A DNA stretch of 35,816 nucleotides, taken from contig CALIMV010000227.1 in assembly GCA_938045275.1 (NCBI GenBank), positions 1 to 35,816 of the forward strand, in the 5' to 3' direction. The notes beneath the pieces were generated by a model. It worked only from the letters and a program-made list of their open reading frames with translations, ran no database searches and had not been told where the DNA came from. The translations under genes were made by a program, and so were the position numbers. Within the stretch, counting starts at the first letter, position 1, and every line of letters starts with the position of its first letter. This stretch comes from an uncultured Granulosicoccaceae bacterium (GTDB lineage: Bacteria; Pseudomonadota; Gammaproteobacteria; Granulosicoccales; Granulosicoccaceae). Positions 23,961 through 32,043 of the stretch are shown here, one piece after another.

Positions 23961-25064
23961 TTACTTAGGCAATGCGCCCTGCACTCCTTCAACATAGTAG
24001 TCCATACCGAGTAGCACATCGTCTCCCAGCACGGCACCTTCAGCGACCACTTCTTCGCCTGCCTGATTCTTGATTGGACCCTGGAAAGGATGAAATGAGC
24101 CATCAACAATGCCTTCCTTGATGGCATCTGCTGCAGCTTTCACATCATCGGGTACATTTGCACCATACTCAGCAAAAGCAACCATACCGCTGTCGATACC
24201 ATCCCAAACATCTTGTGATTCCCAATTGCCATCCATTACAGCCCGGGTGCGTTCAACATAGTACTCGTTCCAGTCGTCAATAATGGACGTGAGCTGAGCT
24301 TCTGGTGCAAAAGCACTCATGTCTGAGGCTTGTCCAAAACCCATAACACCACGTTCCTGAGCTGCCTGCAAAGGCGCAGGAGAATCGGTATGTTGAGTGA
24401 TGATGTCGGCGCCTTGATCAATGAGCGTTTTCGCTGCATCACTTTCCTTTCCTGGGTCATACCAGCTATTGACCCACACAACACGAACTTCGGCCTCAGG
24501 GTTAACTTTGCGCATGGCAATCGTAAAGGCGTTAATGCCGCGTACTACCTCTGGGATAGGAAAGGACCCTATATAACCGATAACATTAGACTTGGTCATC
24601 ATGCCAGCCATAGTACCGAGTACGGCACGGCCTTCATAGAATCGCGCGGAGTAAGTAGACACGTTATCGGCGCGTTTATACCCAGTTGCATGTTCAAATT
24701 TAACGTCAGGGAAAGCCTTCGCAACCTTGTTAGTTGGGTTCATGTAACCAAATGACGTTGTGAAAATTAAATCGTGCCCGTCGCTGGCAAGTTTACGTAT
24801 AACACGTTCAGCATCGGCGCCTTCTGAAACACTTTCTACAAATGTGGTTTCAACTTTGTCTCCAAACTCGGCTTCTATCGCCAGGCGTCCTACATCGTGT
24901 CGGTAAGTCCAGCCATGATCGCCAATTGGCCCTACGTAAACGAAGCCAACTTTTACCGGGTCGGCCGCGAGTACTGACGCACTGCTGAAAGATAACAAAG
25001 CAGCCACAAGCGCTAACGACACTTTTCTAAGGCTTGCTGCTTTAAAAACTGAGCTTACAAACAT
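23961..25064 (-). CDS. BMP-family ABC transporter substrate-binding protein (purine/nucleoside type)
   Basis: The 367-residue periplasmic binding protein belongs to the basic-membrane-protein (PnrA/BmpA) family, which captures purine nucleosides or nucleobases for an ABC importer. It has a normal signal peptide ending SASVLA, then VKVGFVYVGPIGDHGWTYRH, the family opening in which the Asp-His-Gly-Trp loop lies at the ligand site. Later family motifs are IFTTSFGYM, GYIGSFPIPEVVRGINAF, VNSWYDPGKE and GADIITQHTDS. The start at 25064 is chosen because GGAG stands six bases before it. The frame stays open upstream through a 12-bp repeat, which would add 27 Lys/Val residues if a GTG there were used. 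It is the last gene of the importer operon and is separated from the permeases by 115 bp. Confidence 0.93.
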   Translation of the reverse strand: MFVSSVFKAASLRKVSLALVAALLSFSSASVLAADPVKVGFVYVGPIGDHGWTYRHDVGRLAIEAEFGDKVETTFVESVSEGADAERVIRKLASDGHDLIFTTSFGYMNPTNKVAKAFPDVKFEHATGYKRADNVSTYSARFYEGRAVLGTMAGMMTKSNVIGYIGSFPIPEVVRGINAFTIAMRKVNPEAEVRVVWVNSWYDPGKESDAAKTLIDQGADIITQHTDSPAPLQAAQERGVMGFGQASDMSAFAPEAQLTSIIDDWNEYYVERTRAVMDGNWESQDVWDGIDSGMVAFAEYGANVPDDVKAAADAIKEGIVDGSFHPFQGPIKNQAGEEVVAEGAVLGDDVLLGMDYYVEGVQGALPK

Positions 25065-25148
25065 CTTTTTCTCCACTATTTTCACGACAATTTTCACGAT
25101 TTTTTTCACGACTTTTTTCACCACTTTTTTCACCACTTTTTTCACGAC
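25065..25148 (-). repeat. seven-unit imperfect 12-bp tandem repeat in the BMP gene leader
   Basis: On the minus strand seven consecutive 12-mers of the form GTSGTGAAAAAA run directly into the ATG at 25064. The first four are nearly identical (GTCGTGAAAAAA or GTGGTGAAAAAA) and the last three are degenerate. The last unit supplies the GGAG ribosome binding site. The unit is in frame with the gene and has no stop codons, so it could also be translated from an internal GTG as a Val-Lys-Lys-rich extension. Copy number could vary by slippage and change leader length without shifting frame. Confidence 0.9.
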
Positions 25149-25158
25149 TATGTTGACT

Positions 25159-25175
25159 GGTAGCTCTTAGCTACC
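25159..25175. other. perfect GGTAGCT hairpin between permease and binding-protein genes
   Basis: GGTAGCT-CTT-AGCTACC is a seven-pair perfect inverted repeat five bases after the permease stop (minus strand) and just before the 12-bp repeat array. No T-run follows. It is placed as an intercistronic stabiliser or processing hairpin that could allow different levels of the binding protein and the permeases. Confidence 0.5.
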
Positions 25176-25179
25176 CACT

Positions 25180-26112
25180 CTATTTCGTTGGATGGAACGC
25201 TTGCCCTATACTGGCCGGTGCATTTCTGCGCAAACTACTACCAGTGCTCGAAATAAGTACAAGCACTGCTATTGTTGCAATGTAGGGTAGCATCGACATT
25301 AACTGTGAGGGAACAATAATACCGAACGCCTGAGCATGCAATTGAAGAATCGTAATTCCTCCAAAAAAATACGCACCAAATAAGAGCCGTCCTGGGCGCC
25401 AAGTAGCAAAAACCACTAATGCCAGCGCAATCCATCCCCTGCCAGCGCTCATACTTTCTGCCCACATGGGTGCGTAAGCCATTGACAAGTAACAGCCAGC
25501 CAGACCCGCACAAGCGCCACCAAATAGTGTGGCCAGGTATCTCACCCGCAAAACAGGATAACCCAGCGCATGCGCCGCATCGGGCGAGTCTCCAACGGCT
25601 CGAACAATCAAGCCCGCTTGGGTGTATTTAAGGAAAAGTGACACTGCCAGAACCAACGCAAAAGAGCCATACACCAGCAAGTCATTTTGAAACAACAGCT
25701 GACCCAATACTGGAATATCAGCCAAATACGGTACCGAGTAATTTGGAATACCCTCATAGGCAATACCAATCAATGGCTGCCCTAGCAACGCACTCAGACC
25801 GATACCAAAAATGGTCAGTGCCAGACCCGTCGCAACTTGGGATGCGCGTAAGCTTAAAGTAAGAAACGCGAAGATCAACGCGAGCAACATGCCAGCTCCC
25901 ACCCCGGTCAGCACACCAAGCAGTGCACTGCCAGTTAAGTGTGCGACAGCAAAACCACTCACAGCACCGGCGAGCATCATGCCTTCAACACCAAGGTTTA
26001 GCACACCTGACTTTTCAACTACCAGCTCGCCAATAGCGGCAAAAACAAGTGGAGTGGCCGCTGAAATGATGGTCAGGCCAATCATGACCAGCATGGATGA
26101 ATCAATACTCAT
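25180..26112 (-). CDS. ABC importer permease, BMP-associated (second subunit)
   Basis: The 310-residue inner-membrane permease of the BPD_transp_2 (LivH/RbsC-like) superfamily has about eight hydrophobic segments. The family motif GELVVEKSGVLNLGVEGMML lies near the N-terminus, and YPVLRVRYLATLFGGACAGLAG is the cytoplasmic coupling region. It pairs with the other permease to form the channel for purine-type substrates. The start is ATG at 26112, which overlaps the upstream stop in an ATGA; a longer frame to 26166 lies wholly inside the preceding gene. The coupling supports tight cotranslation with its partner. The last helix is followed by a polar tail. Confidence 0.93.
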   Translation of the reverse strand: MSIDSSMLVMIGLTIISAATPLVFAAIGELVVEKSGVLNLGVEGMMLAGAVSGFAVAHLTGSALLGVLTGVGAGMLLALIFAFLTLSLRASQVATGLALTIFGIGLSALLGQPLIGIAYEGIPNYSVPYLADIPVLGQLLFQNDLLVYGSFALVLAVSLFLKYTQAGLIVRAVGDSPDAAHALGYPVLRVRYLATLFGGACAGLAGCYLSMAYAPMWAESMSAGRGWIALALVVFATWRPGRLLFGAYFFGGITILQLHAQAFGIIVPSQLMSMLPYIATIAVLVLISSTGSSLRRNAPASIGQAFHPTK

Positions 26113-27209
26113 AACGACGCGCCATGCTCGCTTGAGGGCCGACGTGCAGTGCGGGCGCGACCCCAAACAACCCGATAATTGATCAGCACATCAGCTGCCA
26201 ACAGAAAGAATAACAACATGCCCTGAAAGACACCGGTGACTGCTACCGGTAGATTCAAACTGATTTGTGCCGATTCCCCGCCAAGATAAGACAAGGCCAT
26301 AACCAGTCCCGCAAACACCACACCGACCGGGTGCAGCCGGCCGAGGAAGGCAACAATAATGGCAGTGAACCCGTACCCAGGCGAAATACTTGGCAACAAC
26401 TGACCGATTGGACCGGCAACCTCATTTAATCCGGCAAGACCAGCGCAAGCACCACAAAATAACAATGAAAACCAAATAAGGCGATTCTGTGTGAAGCCTG
26501 CATAACGTCCAGCGTTGGGTGCCTGACCGTTTACTTTCAAAGCAAAGCCCAACATGGTTCGTGACAATAAAACCCATCCAATCACAACAATAAATAAAGC
26601 TGTCAACGCGCCAATATGCAATCGGGTACCTTGCATGATAATGGGTAGCGTTGCAGCATCATGGAGTAAGCGGGATTCTGGAAAATTAAAACCGTCTGGG
26701 TCACGTAGTGGCCCATGCACGAGCAGACTTAACAGCAGGCCTGCTATATAGGTAAGCATCAGGCTTGTCAGAATTTCGTTGGCGTTAAACTGTGTGCGCA
26801 ATAATGCCGGAATAGCAGCCCATAACATACCGCCGATAACTCCTGCCAGCATCATTAACGGCAACACATACCAGGCGTCTACTTCATAAAAATACAGAGC
26901 CACAGCGCCACCACAAATTCCGCCAAGAATAAGTTGACCCTCTGCACCAATATTCCATACATTCGCGCGATAGCCAATCGATAAGGCTACCGCAATCATG
27001 ATCAATGGCGCCGCTTTTACACCTAACTCAGATAACCCATATAAACTGCTCACAGGTTCTATAAAAAACGCATAAAAGGCCGCGCCTACAGGCACACCAA
27101 GCAATGCAAATAACACCATGCCTGACAGTAAAGTAATAACCAGGGCGATCAGCGGCGCTATATACCCCATGAGCTTTGACGGTTCGGCTCGCGGTTGAAG
27201 TCTGATCAC
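26109..27209 (-). CDS. ABC importer permease, BMP-associated (first subunit)
   Basis: The 366-residue inner-membrane permease has about nine or ten hydrophobic helices. The family signature SIGYRANVWNIGAEGQLILGG follows the second helix, and a later coupling segment is GRYAGFTQNRLIWFSLLFCGACAG. It partners the shorter permease encoded next. It starts with GTG at 27209, whose GTGA overlaps the ATPase stop by four bases; Met14 is an alternative but breaks the coupling. The C-terminus is a cytoplasmic basic tail (RARTARRPSS). Substrate class is inferred from the BMP binding protein and the neighbouring guanine deaminase. Confidence 0.93.
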   Translation of the reverse strand: MIRLQPRAEPSKLMGYIAPLIALVITLLSGMVLFALLGVPVGAAFYAFFIEPVSSLYGLSELGVKAAPLIMIAVALSIGYRANVWNIGAEGQLILGGICGGAVALYFYEVDAWYVLPLMMLAGVIGGMLWAAIPALLRTQFNANEILTSLMLTYIAGLLLSLLVHGPLRDPDGFNFPESRLLHDAATLPIIMQGTRLHIGALTALFIVVIGWVLLSRTMLGFALKVNGQAPNAGRYAGFTQNRLIWFSLLFCGACAGLAGLNEVAGPIGQLLPSISPGYGFTAIIVAFLGRLHPVGVVFAGLVMALSYLGGESAQISLNLPVAVTGVFQGMLLFFLLAADVLINYRVVWGRARTARRPSSEHGASL

Positions 27210-28750
27210 ACGTGCGCTCCTTGTTCGATGCTTGCACCGCCCATTAACAGACCTAACTGCTGCACGGAAACAGATTCAGTTAAATGTACTTTTGATAATT
27301 GACCAGCACATAGCGCAGCGATACGGTCGCTGATCAGCATTAGTTCATCCAGATCTTGCGAGATAACCAAAACGGCAGCGCCATTGTTTGCCATTGCCTG
27401 CAAGGATTTATGTATTGCAGCCGCAGCACCTGCATCCACACCCCAGGTTGGCTGCGATACAACAAACACACTTGGTTTTTGTTCAATCTCGCGGCCAACG
27501 ATAAATTTTTGCAGATTACCGCCAGACAAACTCCCCGCCAATGATAAGTGCCCATTACATTGCACGTTAAATTGTTCAATAACGCGTTCGGTGAAACGTC
27601 GACTTTTACGCTTATTGATAAGTCCGACGCTACGCAAATCTGAGCGATGATGCGCGGTAAGAAAGGCGTTTTCGCTCAGTGACATACCTGGCACTGCAGC
27701 ATGGCCAAGCCGCTCCTCAGGTACGCAGCACAGTCCGCGCTGCCGACGTTGTCCGGGCGAAAGAGTTCCAATTGGCTCGCCATCGAGCAACAAAGCTTGC
27801 TCGTCAGACAAGTATTGTTCACCGGAGATAACGGCGAGTAATTCATCCTGACCATTGCCGGCCACGCCCGCTATGCCAACAATTTCGCCCGCGTGCACAT
27901 TGAGATTGACTTGCCGCAAAGGAACATCGTGCTGCTCAACCGCAATAACGGACACGTTGTTCAGGCGAAGCATGACCTTATCGCTCGGTGTTCGATTTTC
28001 ACGCGAAGGTGCATCAAGCTCATCACCCATCATCAGGCTTGCCAGACTATGCGCACTTTCCGCAGTAGGGTCAGCACTGGCTACACGTTTGCCGTTGCGT
28101 AAAATAGTTGCGTTACTGCACAAGGCTTTTATTTCATTGAGCTTGTGACTGATATACAAAATTGCAACACCTTCGCGGCTAAGCCTGCGTAAAGTGACAA
28201 ACAATTCTTTCACTTCTTGCGGGGTTAACACAGAAGTGGGTTCATCCATAACGAGCAGTTTCGGCTCCTGCAATAAACAACGGACAATTTCAATGCGTTG
28301 GCGTTCACCAACCGATAGTGAGTAAACCTGACGATCAGGGTCTATTGGCAAGCCATAGCGGCTGGATACGTCAATGATTTTTTGCTGCAATACTTTGTTG
28401 GCCGGAACAGCCATACCCAAGGCAATGTTCTCCAATACAGATAAGGAATCAAATAATGAAAAGTGCTGAAATACCAGGGCGATACCTAGCTCACGGGCAC
28501 GTGCAGGGCTAGTGATATCAACTGGCACGCCCTGCCACTCAATATGGCCTGAGTCGGCTTGTAATAATCCATAGAGGATTTTTACCAGGGTGCTCTTGCC
28601 CGCACCATTCTCGCCGAGCAAAGCATGAATTTCACCGCGACGAACAACGAGATCAATTGCATCGTTAGCCAAAGTACCCGGATAGGCCTTGGTGATGCCG
28701 CTCATACTGACAAGCGCGTTTTCAAAGGATTTTGATTCGGTACTGCCCAT
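27206..28750 (-). CDS. ABC importer ATPase with two nucleotide-binding domains, BMP-associated
   Basis: The 514-residue cytoplasmic ATPase is of the sugar/nucleoside (RbsA/YufO-like) type with two ABC domains. The first is canonical: Walker A LLGENGAGKST, signature LSVGERQRIEI, Walker B LLVMDEPTSVLTP, then an H-loop YISHKLNE. The second has the degenerate Walker A GIAGVAGNGQDELL seen in this family, signature LSGGNLQKFIVGRE and Walker B-like VFVVSQPTWGVDAGA. It energises the two permeases encoded downstream in overlapping frames. The ATG at 28750 lacks a strong ribosome binding site, and Met16 is a possible alternative. It is the first gene of the operon, divergent from guaD, with about 114 bp between the starts for both promoters. 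Confidence 0.95.
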   Translation of the reverse strand: MGSTESKSFENALVSMSGITKAYPGTLANDAIDLVVRRGEIHALLGENGAGKSTLVKILYGLLQADSGHIEWQGVPVDITSPARARELGIALVFQHFSLFDSLSVLENIALGMAVPANKVLQQKIIDVSSRYGLPIDPDRQVYSLSVGERQRIEIVRCLLQEPKLLVMDEPTSVLTPQEVKELFVTLRRLSREGVAILYISHKLNEIKALCSNATILRNGKRVASADPTAESAHSLASLMMGDELDAPSRENRTPSDKVMLRLNNVSVIAVEQHDVPLRQVNLNVHAGEIVGIAGVAGNGQDELLAVISGEQYLSDEQALLLDGEPIGTLSPGQRRQRGLCCVPEERLGHAAVPGMSLSENAFLTAHHRSDLRSVGLINKRKSRRFTERVIEQFNVQCNGHLSLAGSLSGGNLQKFIVGREIEQKPSVFVVSQPTWGVDAGAAAAIHKSLQAMANNGAAVLVISQDLDELMLISDRIAALCAGQLSKVHLTESVSVQQLGLLMGGASIEQGAHV

Positions 28751-28864
28751 ACGCTTTGTGATTTTTCGTCGCTGGTGCCAAGTTTACCGAATTTGGGACG
28801 ACTACCTCACACTAGGAGCGACATACTTTCGCTACAATCGAGTTTTGCGTAATCGATTTTGTCC

Positions 28865-30169
28865 ATGCCATCGCACACACATGCCTATCGCGGCAGTTTC
28901 TTACATTGTTTAGCTGACCCTGCGCACGCCGGTACGGACGCGGTTGCGTATATAGACGATGGCATCCTGCTGGTCGAGGATGGCCTTGTAGTCTCGCTGC
29001 ATGCTGCTGACAAAACCACGCTGCAAGGCGATTGCACTGTTCATGATTTAACCGGCAAGCTTCTGGTGCCTGGCTTCATTGACACCCACGTGCACTACCC
29101 TCAGGTGGATGTGATCGCGTCTCACGGCACACAGCTTCTGCAATGGCTGGAGACTTACACTTTTCCTGTTGAACAGCAATTCGACAACATGGATACGGCC
29201 AGTGCGACCGCTGCATTTTTTCTCGATGAACTGATGCGTAACGGTACAACCACTGCATTAGTGTTCGGCACCGTTCACAAGGCATCTGTCGATGCATTTT
29301 TCCATGCAGCGCAATCACGAAATCTGCGCATGATCTGTGGCAAAGTGATGATGGACAGAAATGCACCAGACGCTCTGTGCGACACGCCGCAATCGAGCTA
29401 CGATGATTCAAAAGCATTAATCGAACAATGGCACAACACAGATCGACTTGCTTACGCGGTTACACCGCGTTTCGCCCCAACCAGCAGTGAAGAACAATTG
29501 CAACTAGCAGGAAAACTGCTTAACGAATTTTCCGATGTATACATGCATACCCATTTAAGCGAAAACATGGCTGAGTGTGATTGGGTTGCTTCACTGTTTC
29601 CTGATCAGCTTGACTATTTATCGGTGTACGAACGCTTTGGCCTGGTACGCAAGCGTTCTGTATTCGCTCATTCCATACACCTGTCACACAGCGAATGGAC
29701 TCGAATGAATAAGGCCTGTGCTGCAGTTGCGCATTGTCCTACTTCCAATCTGTTTATCGGCAGTGGCTTGTTCGACTTGCGCGCAGCCATGAAAGCCTGC
29801 GTGCCTGTGGGACTGGGCACCGACATTGGTGGTGGGGATTCATTCTCGATACTTCGTACCATTAATGAAGCCTACAAAATTCAACAATTGCAGGGCTTTA
29901 ACGTAATACCCGAACAAGCCTTCTACATGGCCACATTGGGTGGCGCAGTGGCACTCGATTTAGACAATCACATTGGCAATTTTGAACCGGGTAAAGAAGC
30001 CGATTTTGTTGCACTGGACACAACAGCCACACCGCTACTCCAACGTCGGGCTTCGGTTGCACAAAACTGGCAATCTACTTTATTTGCATTAATGATGCTG
30101 GGTGATGATCGCTGTATTTACGATACGTTTGTAATGGGCGAGTCGGTCAAACGTGGGCAGGCGCTTTAA
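28865..30169 (+). CDS. guaD: guanine deaminase
   Basis: The 434-residue amidohydrolase converts guanine to xanthine and ammonia. Zinc ligands are clear: GFIDTHVHYPQ (HxH), MHTHLSEN, FAHSIHL and GLGTDIGGGDSFS, the last giving the catalytic Asp. HCPTSNLFIGSGLFDL is typical of guanine deaminases. The length agrees with bacterial GuaD. The ATG at 28865 is preferred over the TTG two codons upstream. It is transcribed away from the BMP-type ABC importer, so uptake of purines and entry into catabolism are encoded side by side. No purine riboswitch core was found in the intergenic region. Xanthine oxidation genes are not in the window. Confidence 0.95.
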   Translation: MPSHTHAYRGSFLHCLADPAHAGTDAVAYIDDGILLVEDGLVVSLHAADKTTLQGDCTVHDLTGKLLVPGFIDTHVHYPQVDVIASHGTQLLQWLETYTFPVEQQFDNMDTASATAAFFLDELMRNGTTTALVFGTVHKASVDAFFHAAQSRNLRMICGKVMMDRNAPDALCDTPQSSYDDSKALIEQWHNTDRLAYAVTPRFAPTSSEEQLQLAGKLLNEFSDVYMHTHLSENMAECDWVASLFPDQLDYLSVYERFGLVRKRSVFAHSIHLSHSEWTRMNKACAAVAHCPTSNLFIGSGLFDLRAAMKACVPVGLGTDIGGGDSFSILRTINEAYKIQQLQGFNVIPEQAFYMATLGGAVALDLDNHIGNFEPGKEADFVALDTTATPLLQRRASVAQNWQSTLFALMMLGDDRCIYDTFVMGESVKRGQAL

Positions 30170-30192
30170 GCAAACCAGCACGCAGTATCTCT

Positions 30193-30225
30193 TAAGCGTC
30201 TTCTAAGCGTCTTCTAAGCGTCTTC
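30193..30225 (-). repeat. three exact 11-bp tandem repeats across the flavoprotein stop codon
   Basis: The unit GAAGACGCTTA (minus strand) is repeated three times without a mismatch. The first copy encodes the last residues of the flavoprotein and its TAG stop. The other two lie in the 3' untranslated region. The pattern indicates recent slippage. Because each copy brings its own stop in frame, changes in copy number would not change the protein. Confidence 0.9.
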
Positions 30226-31248
30226 GACGCCAAGTCGCTTCTGCAATAATGAGCTGGTCGTGGTGTATTGGGTGTACTGTTTTTTATCCGGTTCGAACTG
30301 ATGTTTGATGGCGTGAGCCGCCACGGCAGTTTCATGAAACCCGCTGAGTATCAGCTTTTTCTTGCCAGGATAGGTATTGATATCGCCAACGGCATAAATA
30401 CCCGGCACTGTGGTTGCGTAAGTTTCGCAGTTAACTTCAACCAGATTTTTTTCCAGAGCCATGCCCCATTCTTCGACAGGTCCGAGCTTGGGCGATAGCC
30501 CGAAGAACACCAATAGATCGTCAAGTGCTAAATCGACCTCTGACTTTTGCTCATCTCGAAGCACACAATGCACACTGCTTAACTTACCGTCGTTTTCGGC
30601 AAATCCTTTCACAGCGCCAAACAAAACGCGGACCTTGCCAGCGTCTTGCAATGCCATTAGCTTCTCGACCGACGCTTCGGCAGCACGAAAACGCTCGGTA
30701 CGATTCACAAGCGTAAGACTTGAGGCTTTGTCGGCCAGTGCGAGCGCCCAGTCTATGGCCGAATCGCCCCCACCGAGAATAACGATGTTTTTGTCGGCGT
30801 GCGTGGAAGGGTCTCGAACACGATAAAATAACTGGCTGGATTCAAACTTATCGATGCCATCCACTCGCAATTTCACTGGCGTGAACGAACCCGCACCAGC
30901 AGCAACAACCACAGCTCTGCATTGAACTTGCAAACCTTTGGAGGTGGAAAGCGTGAAAGTGTCGTCTGAATTTTTAGTTAAGGTATCGACAGTCTGATCG
31001 AGATGTACAGGTGCTTCAAATGGCGCTATCTGCTCCATCAGCTTATCGATCAACTCTCTACCTGTACACATGGGCACAGCCGGAATATCGTAAATAGGCT
31101 TATCCGGATACAGTTCGATACACTGCCCACCTGGGTCTGGCAATGCATCAATAACAACAGCGTTGAGCCCTTGCAGCCCAAGCTCGAAGACCTGAAACAG
31201 GCCAACTGGCCCCGCTCCGATAATTACTACGTCAGTTTGAGTTGTCAT
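30214..31248 (-). CDS. ferredoxin/flavodoxin--NADP reductase, thioredoxin-reductase-like type
   Basis: The 344-residue FAD/NAD(P) oxidoreductase of the YumC/FNR-2 type has an FAD-binding GAGPVG (11-16) with PGGQCIELYPDKPIYDIPA, an NADPH-binding GGGDSAIDWALAL (159-171), and the late FAD motif YAVGDINTYPGKKKLILSGFHE. It lacks the redox CxxC of thioredoxin reductase, which fits ferredoxin-NADP reductases of this class. The C-terminus is extended with a Tyr/Thr/Gln-rich tail, as in the family. The ATG at 31248 directly abuts one arm of a 9-bp inverted repeat and has no ordinary ribosome binding site. It converges with guaD. The electron partner (ferredoxin or flavodoxin) is not in the window. Confidence 0.92.
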   Translation of the reverse strand: MTTQTDVVIIGAGPVGLFQVFELGLQGLNAVVIDALPDPGGQCIELYPDKPIYDIPAVPMCTGRELIDKLMEQIAPFEAPVHLDQTVDTLTKNSDDTFTLSTSKGLQVQCRAVVVAAGAGSFTPVKLRVDGIDKFESSQLFYRVRDPSTHADKNIVILGGGDSAIDWALALADKASSLTLVNRTERFRAAEASVEKLMALQDAGKVRVLFGAVKGFAENDGKLSSVHCVLRDEQKSEVDLALDDLLVFFGLSPKLGPVEEWGMALEKNLVEVNCETYATTVPGIYAVGDINTYPGKKKLILSGFHETAVAAHAIKHQFEPDKKQYTQYTTTSSLLQKRLGVEDA

Positions 31249-31285
31249 GCGCTACCAGCTGATATTTAGCGATTGTTGGTAGCGC
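31249..31285 (-). promoter_or_regulatory. 9-bp inverted repeat abutting the flavoprotein start codon
   Basis: GCGCTACCA (31249-31257) and TGGTAGCGC (31277-31285) are perfect inverted copies. On the minus strand the second arm, TGGTAGCGC, is joined directly to the ATG and occupies the place where a ribosome binding site should be. In RNA it would form a hairpin with a 19-base loop that could control translation. As DNA it could be an operator. Confidence 0.55.
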
Positions 31286-31293
31286 GAATTGTA

Positions 31294-31947
31294 TCATTGC
31301 AAGTGGTAGCGAACTCCGAGCCCGAATGTCATTTCATCAATTAGATCGATTCCAGCGTAAAATTCACCAAAACTCGTGTCAGTAAACACACCACCGCCAA
31401 AGCCAAGCTCAGTATCGTCGTAGTCATCTTCGAAATCGAACTTGTGAATACCAAAATTCGCATACCAGCGCAGGTTACTTTCGCCAATCTTCTGACCACT
31501 GAACAAACCCTCAATGCTCAGTACATTGCCATCGGCTTCACGATTCGTATCAGATTCGTCCAGTGTTCCTGTGTGGTATGACACTTTTACGGCAAAATCA
31601 TTTGCCTTGGTAACACCCTTTACTTGATAGAAAAATCCAGCGCCGTAAGCCAATCCGTCAAAATCTTCGATTTCAGCCTGCACAAGATCAACGTAGAGCA
31701 TGACTTCATCCGATGTACGAACGTTGAAGCGCGCACCGAAACTCTGATAAGAAGCTTCGCCTATGTCTCCTGTGAGAACGCCAGCTTCAACCGATGAACT
31801 CGGTAAGGAGGCGATGTTTGCAGAACGACCCGTTGGAAATCCGAAGTACTCTGCATGTACTTGTGCATTACTGAACAGCGTAATAACGGTTACGATAAAA
31901 AGTGAGCCTATGCGCAGTAAACGTTTAGTGATATTAAATTTGTGCAT
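31294..31947 (-). CDS. outer-membrane beta-barrel protein, GRSAN-box family (copy 2)
   Basis: The 217-residue protein has a long signal peptide (cleavage likely near VHA-EY) followed by amphipathic beta strands. It is paralogous to the product of 32044-32712. Shared landmarks are FPTGRSANIASLPSSSVEAG near the mature N-terminus, FGARFNVRTS, DGLAYGAGFFYQVKG, DFAVKVSYHTGTLDES, LSIEGLFSGQKIGE, WYANFGIHKFD and SFGEFYAGIDLID, closing with FGLGVRYHLQ. The aromatic/polar C-terminus fits outer-membrane insertion. The ribosome binding site GAGG lies five bases before the ATG. Function is unknown, and no porin or transporter motif is visible. It lies downstream of its paralogue on the same strand with a strong hairpin between. 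Confidence 0.8.
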   Translation of the reverse strand: MHKFNITKRLLRIGSLFIVTVITLFSNAQVHAEYFGFPTGRSANIASLPSSSVEAGVLTGDIGEASYQSFGARFNVRTSDEVMLYVDLVQAEIEDFDGLAYGAGFFYQVKGVTKANDFAVKVSYHTGTLDESDTNREADGNVLSIEGLFSGQKIGESNLRWYANFGIHKFDFEDDYDDTELGFGGGVFTDTSFGEFYAGIDLIDEMTFGLGVRYHLQ

Positions 31948-31975
31948 ATTGACCTCTGTGTCTCTGCTAGGTTGT

Positions 31976-32008
31976 GTAAGGTGTTGCGCATTTCATGCAA
32001 CACCTTAC
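31976..32008. other. perfect 12-bp stem-loop between the two barrel genes
   Basis: GTAAGGTGTTGC (31976-31987), nine-base loop, GCAACACCTTAC (31997-32008) form a perfect 12-pair stem in the 96-bp gap between the paralogous barrel genes. It ends about 28 bases before the ATG of the downstream gene. No T-run follows on the minus strand, so it is not a standard terminator. It may stabilise the upstream message, dampen expression of the downstream copy, or be an operator. Confidence 0.75.
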
Positions 32009-32043
32009 GACCTGTAGTAATACAACCAATAAAAAGTGTCGGT

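Noticed and set aside
25065-25145. Lys/Val-rich N-terminus of the BMP protein as a genuine domain
   Set aside because: It is the translation of the 12-bp repeat. The signal peptide and the GGAG-preceded ATG lie downstream, so it was annotated as a leader repeat.
28751-28864. Purine riboswitch between the importer and guaD
   Set aside because: The conserved core segments of the purine riboswitch are absent on both strands, and the gap is too short for two leaders.
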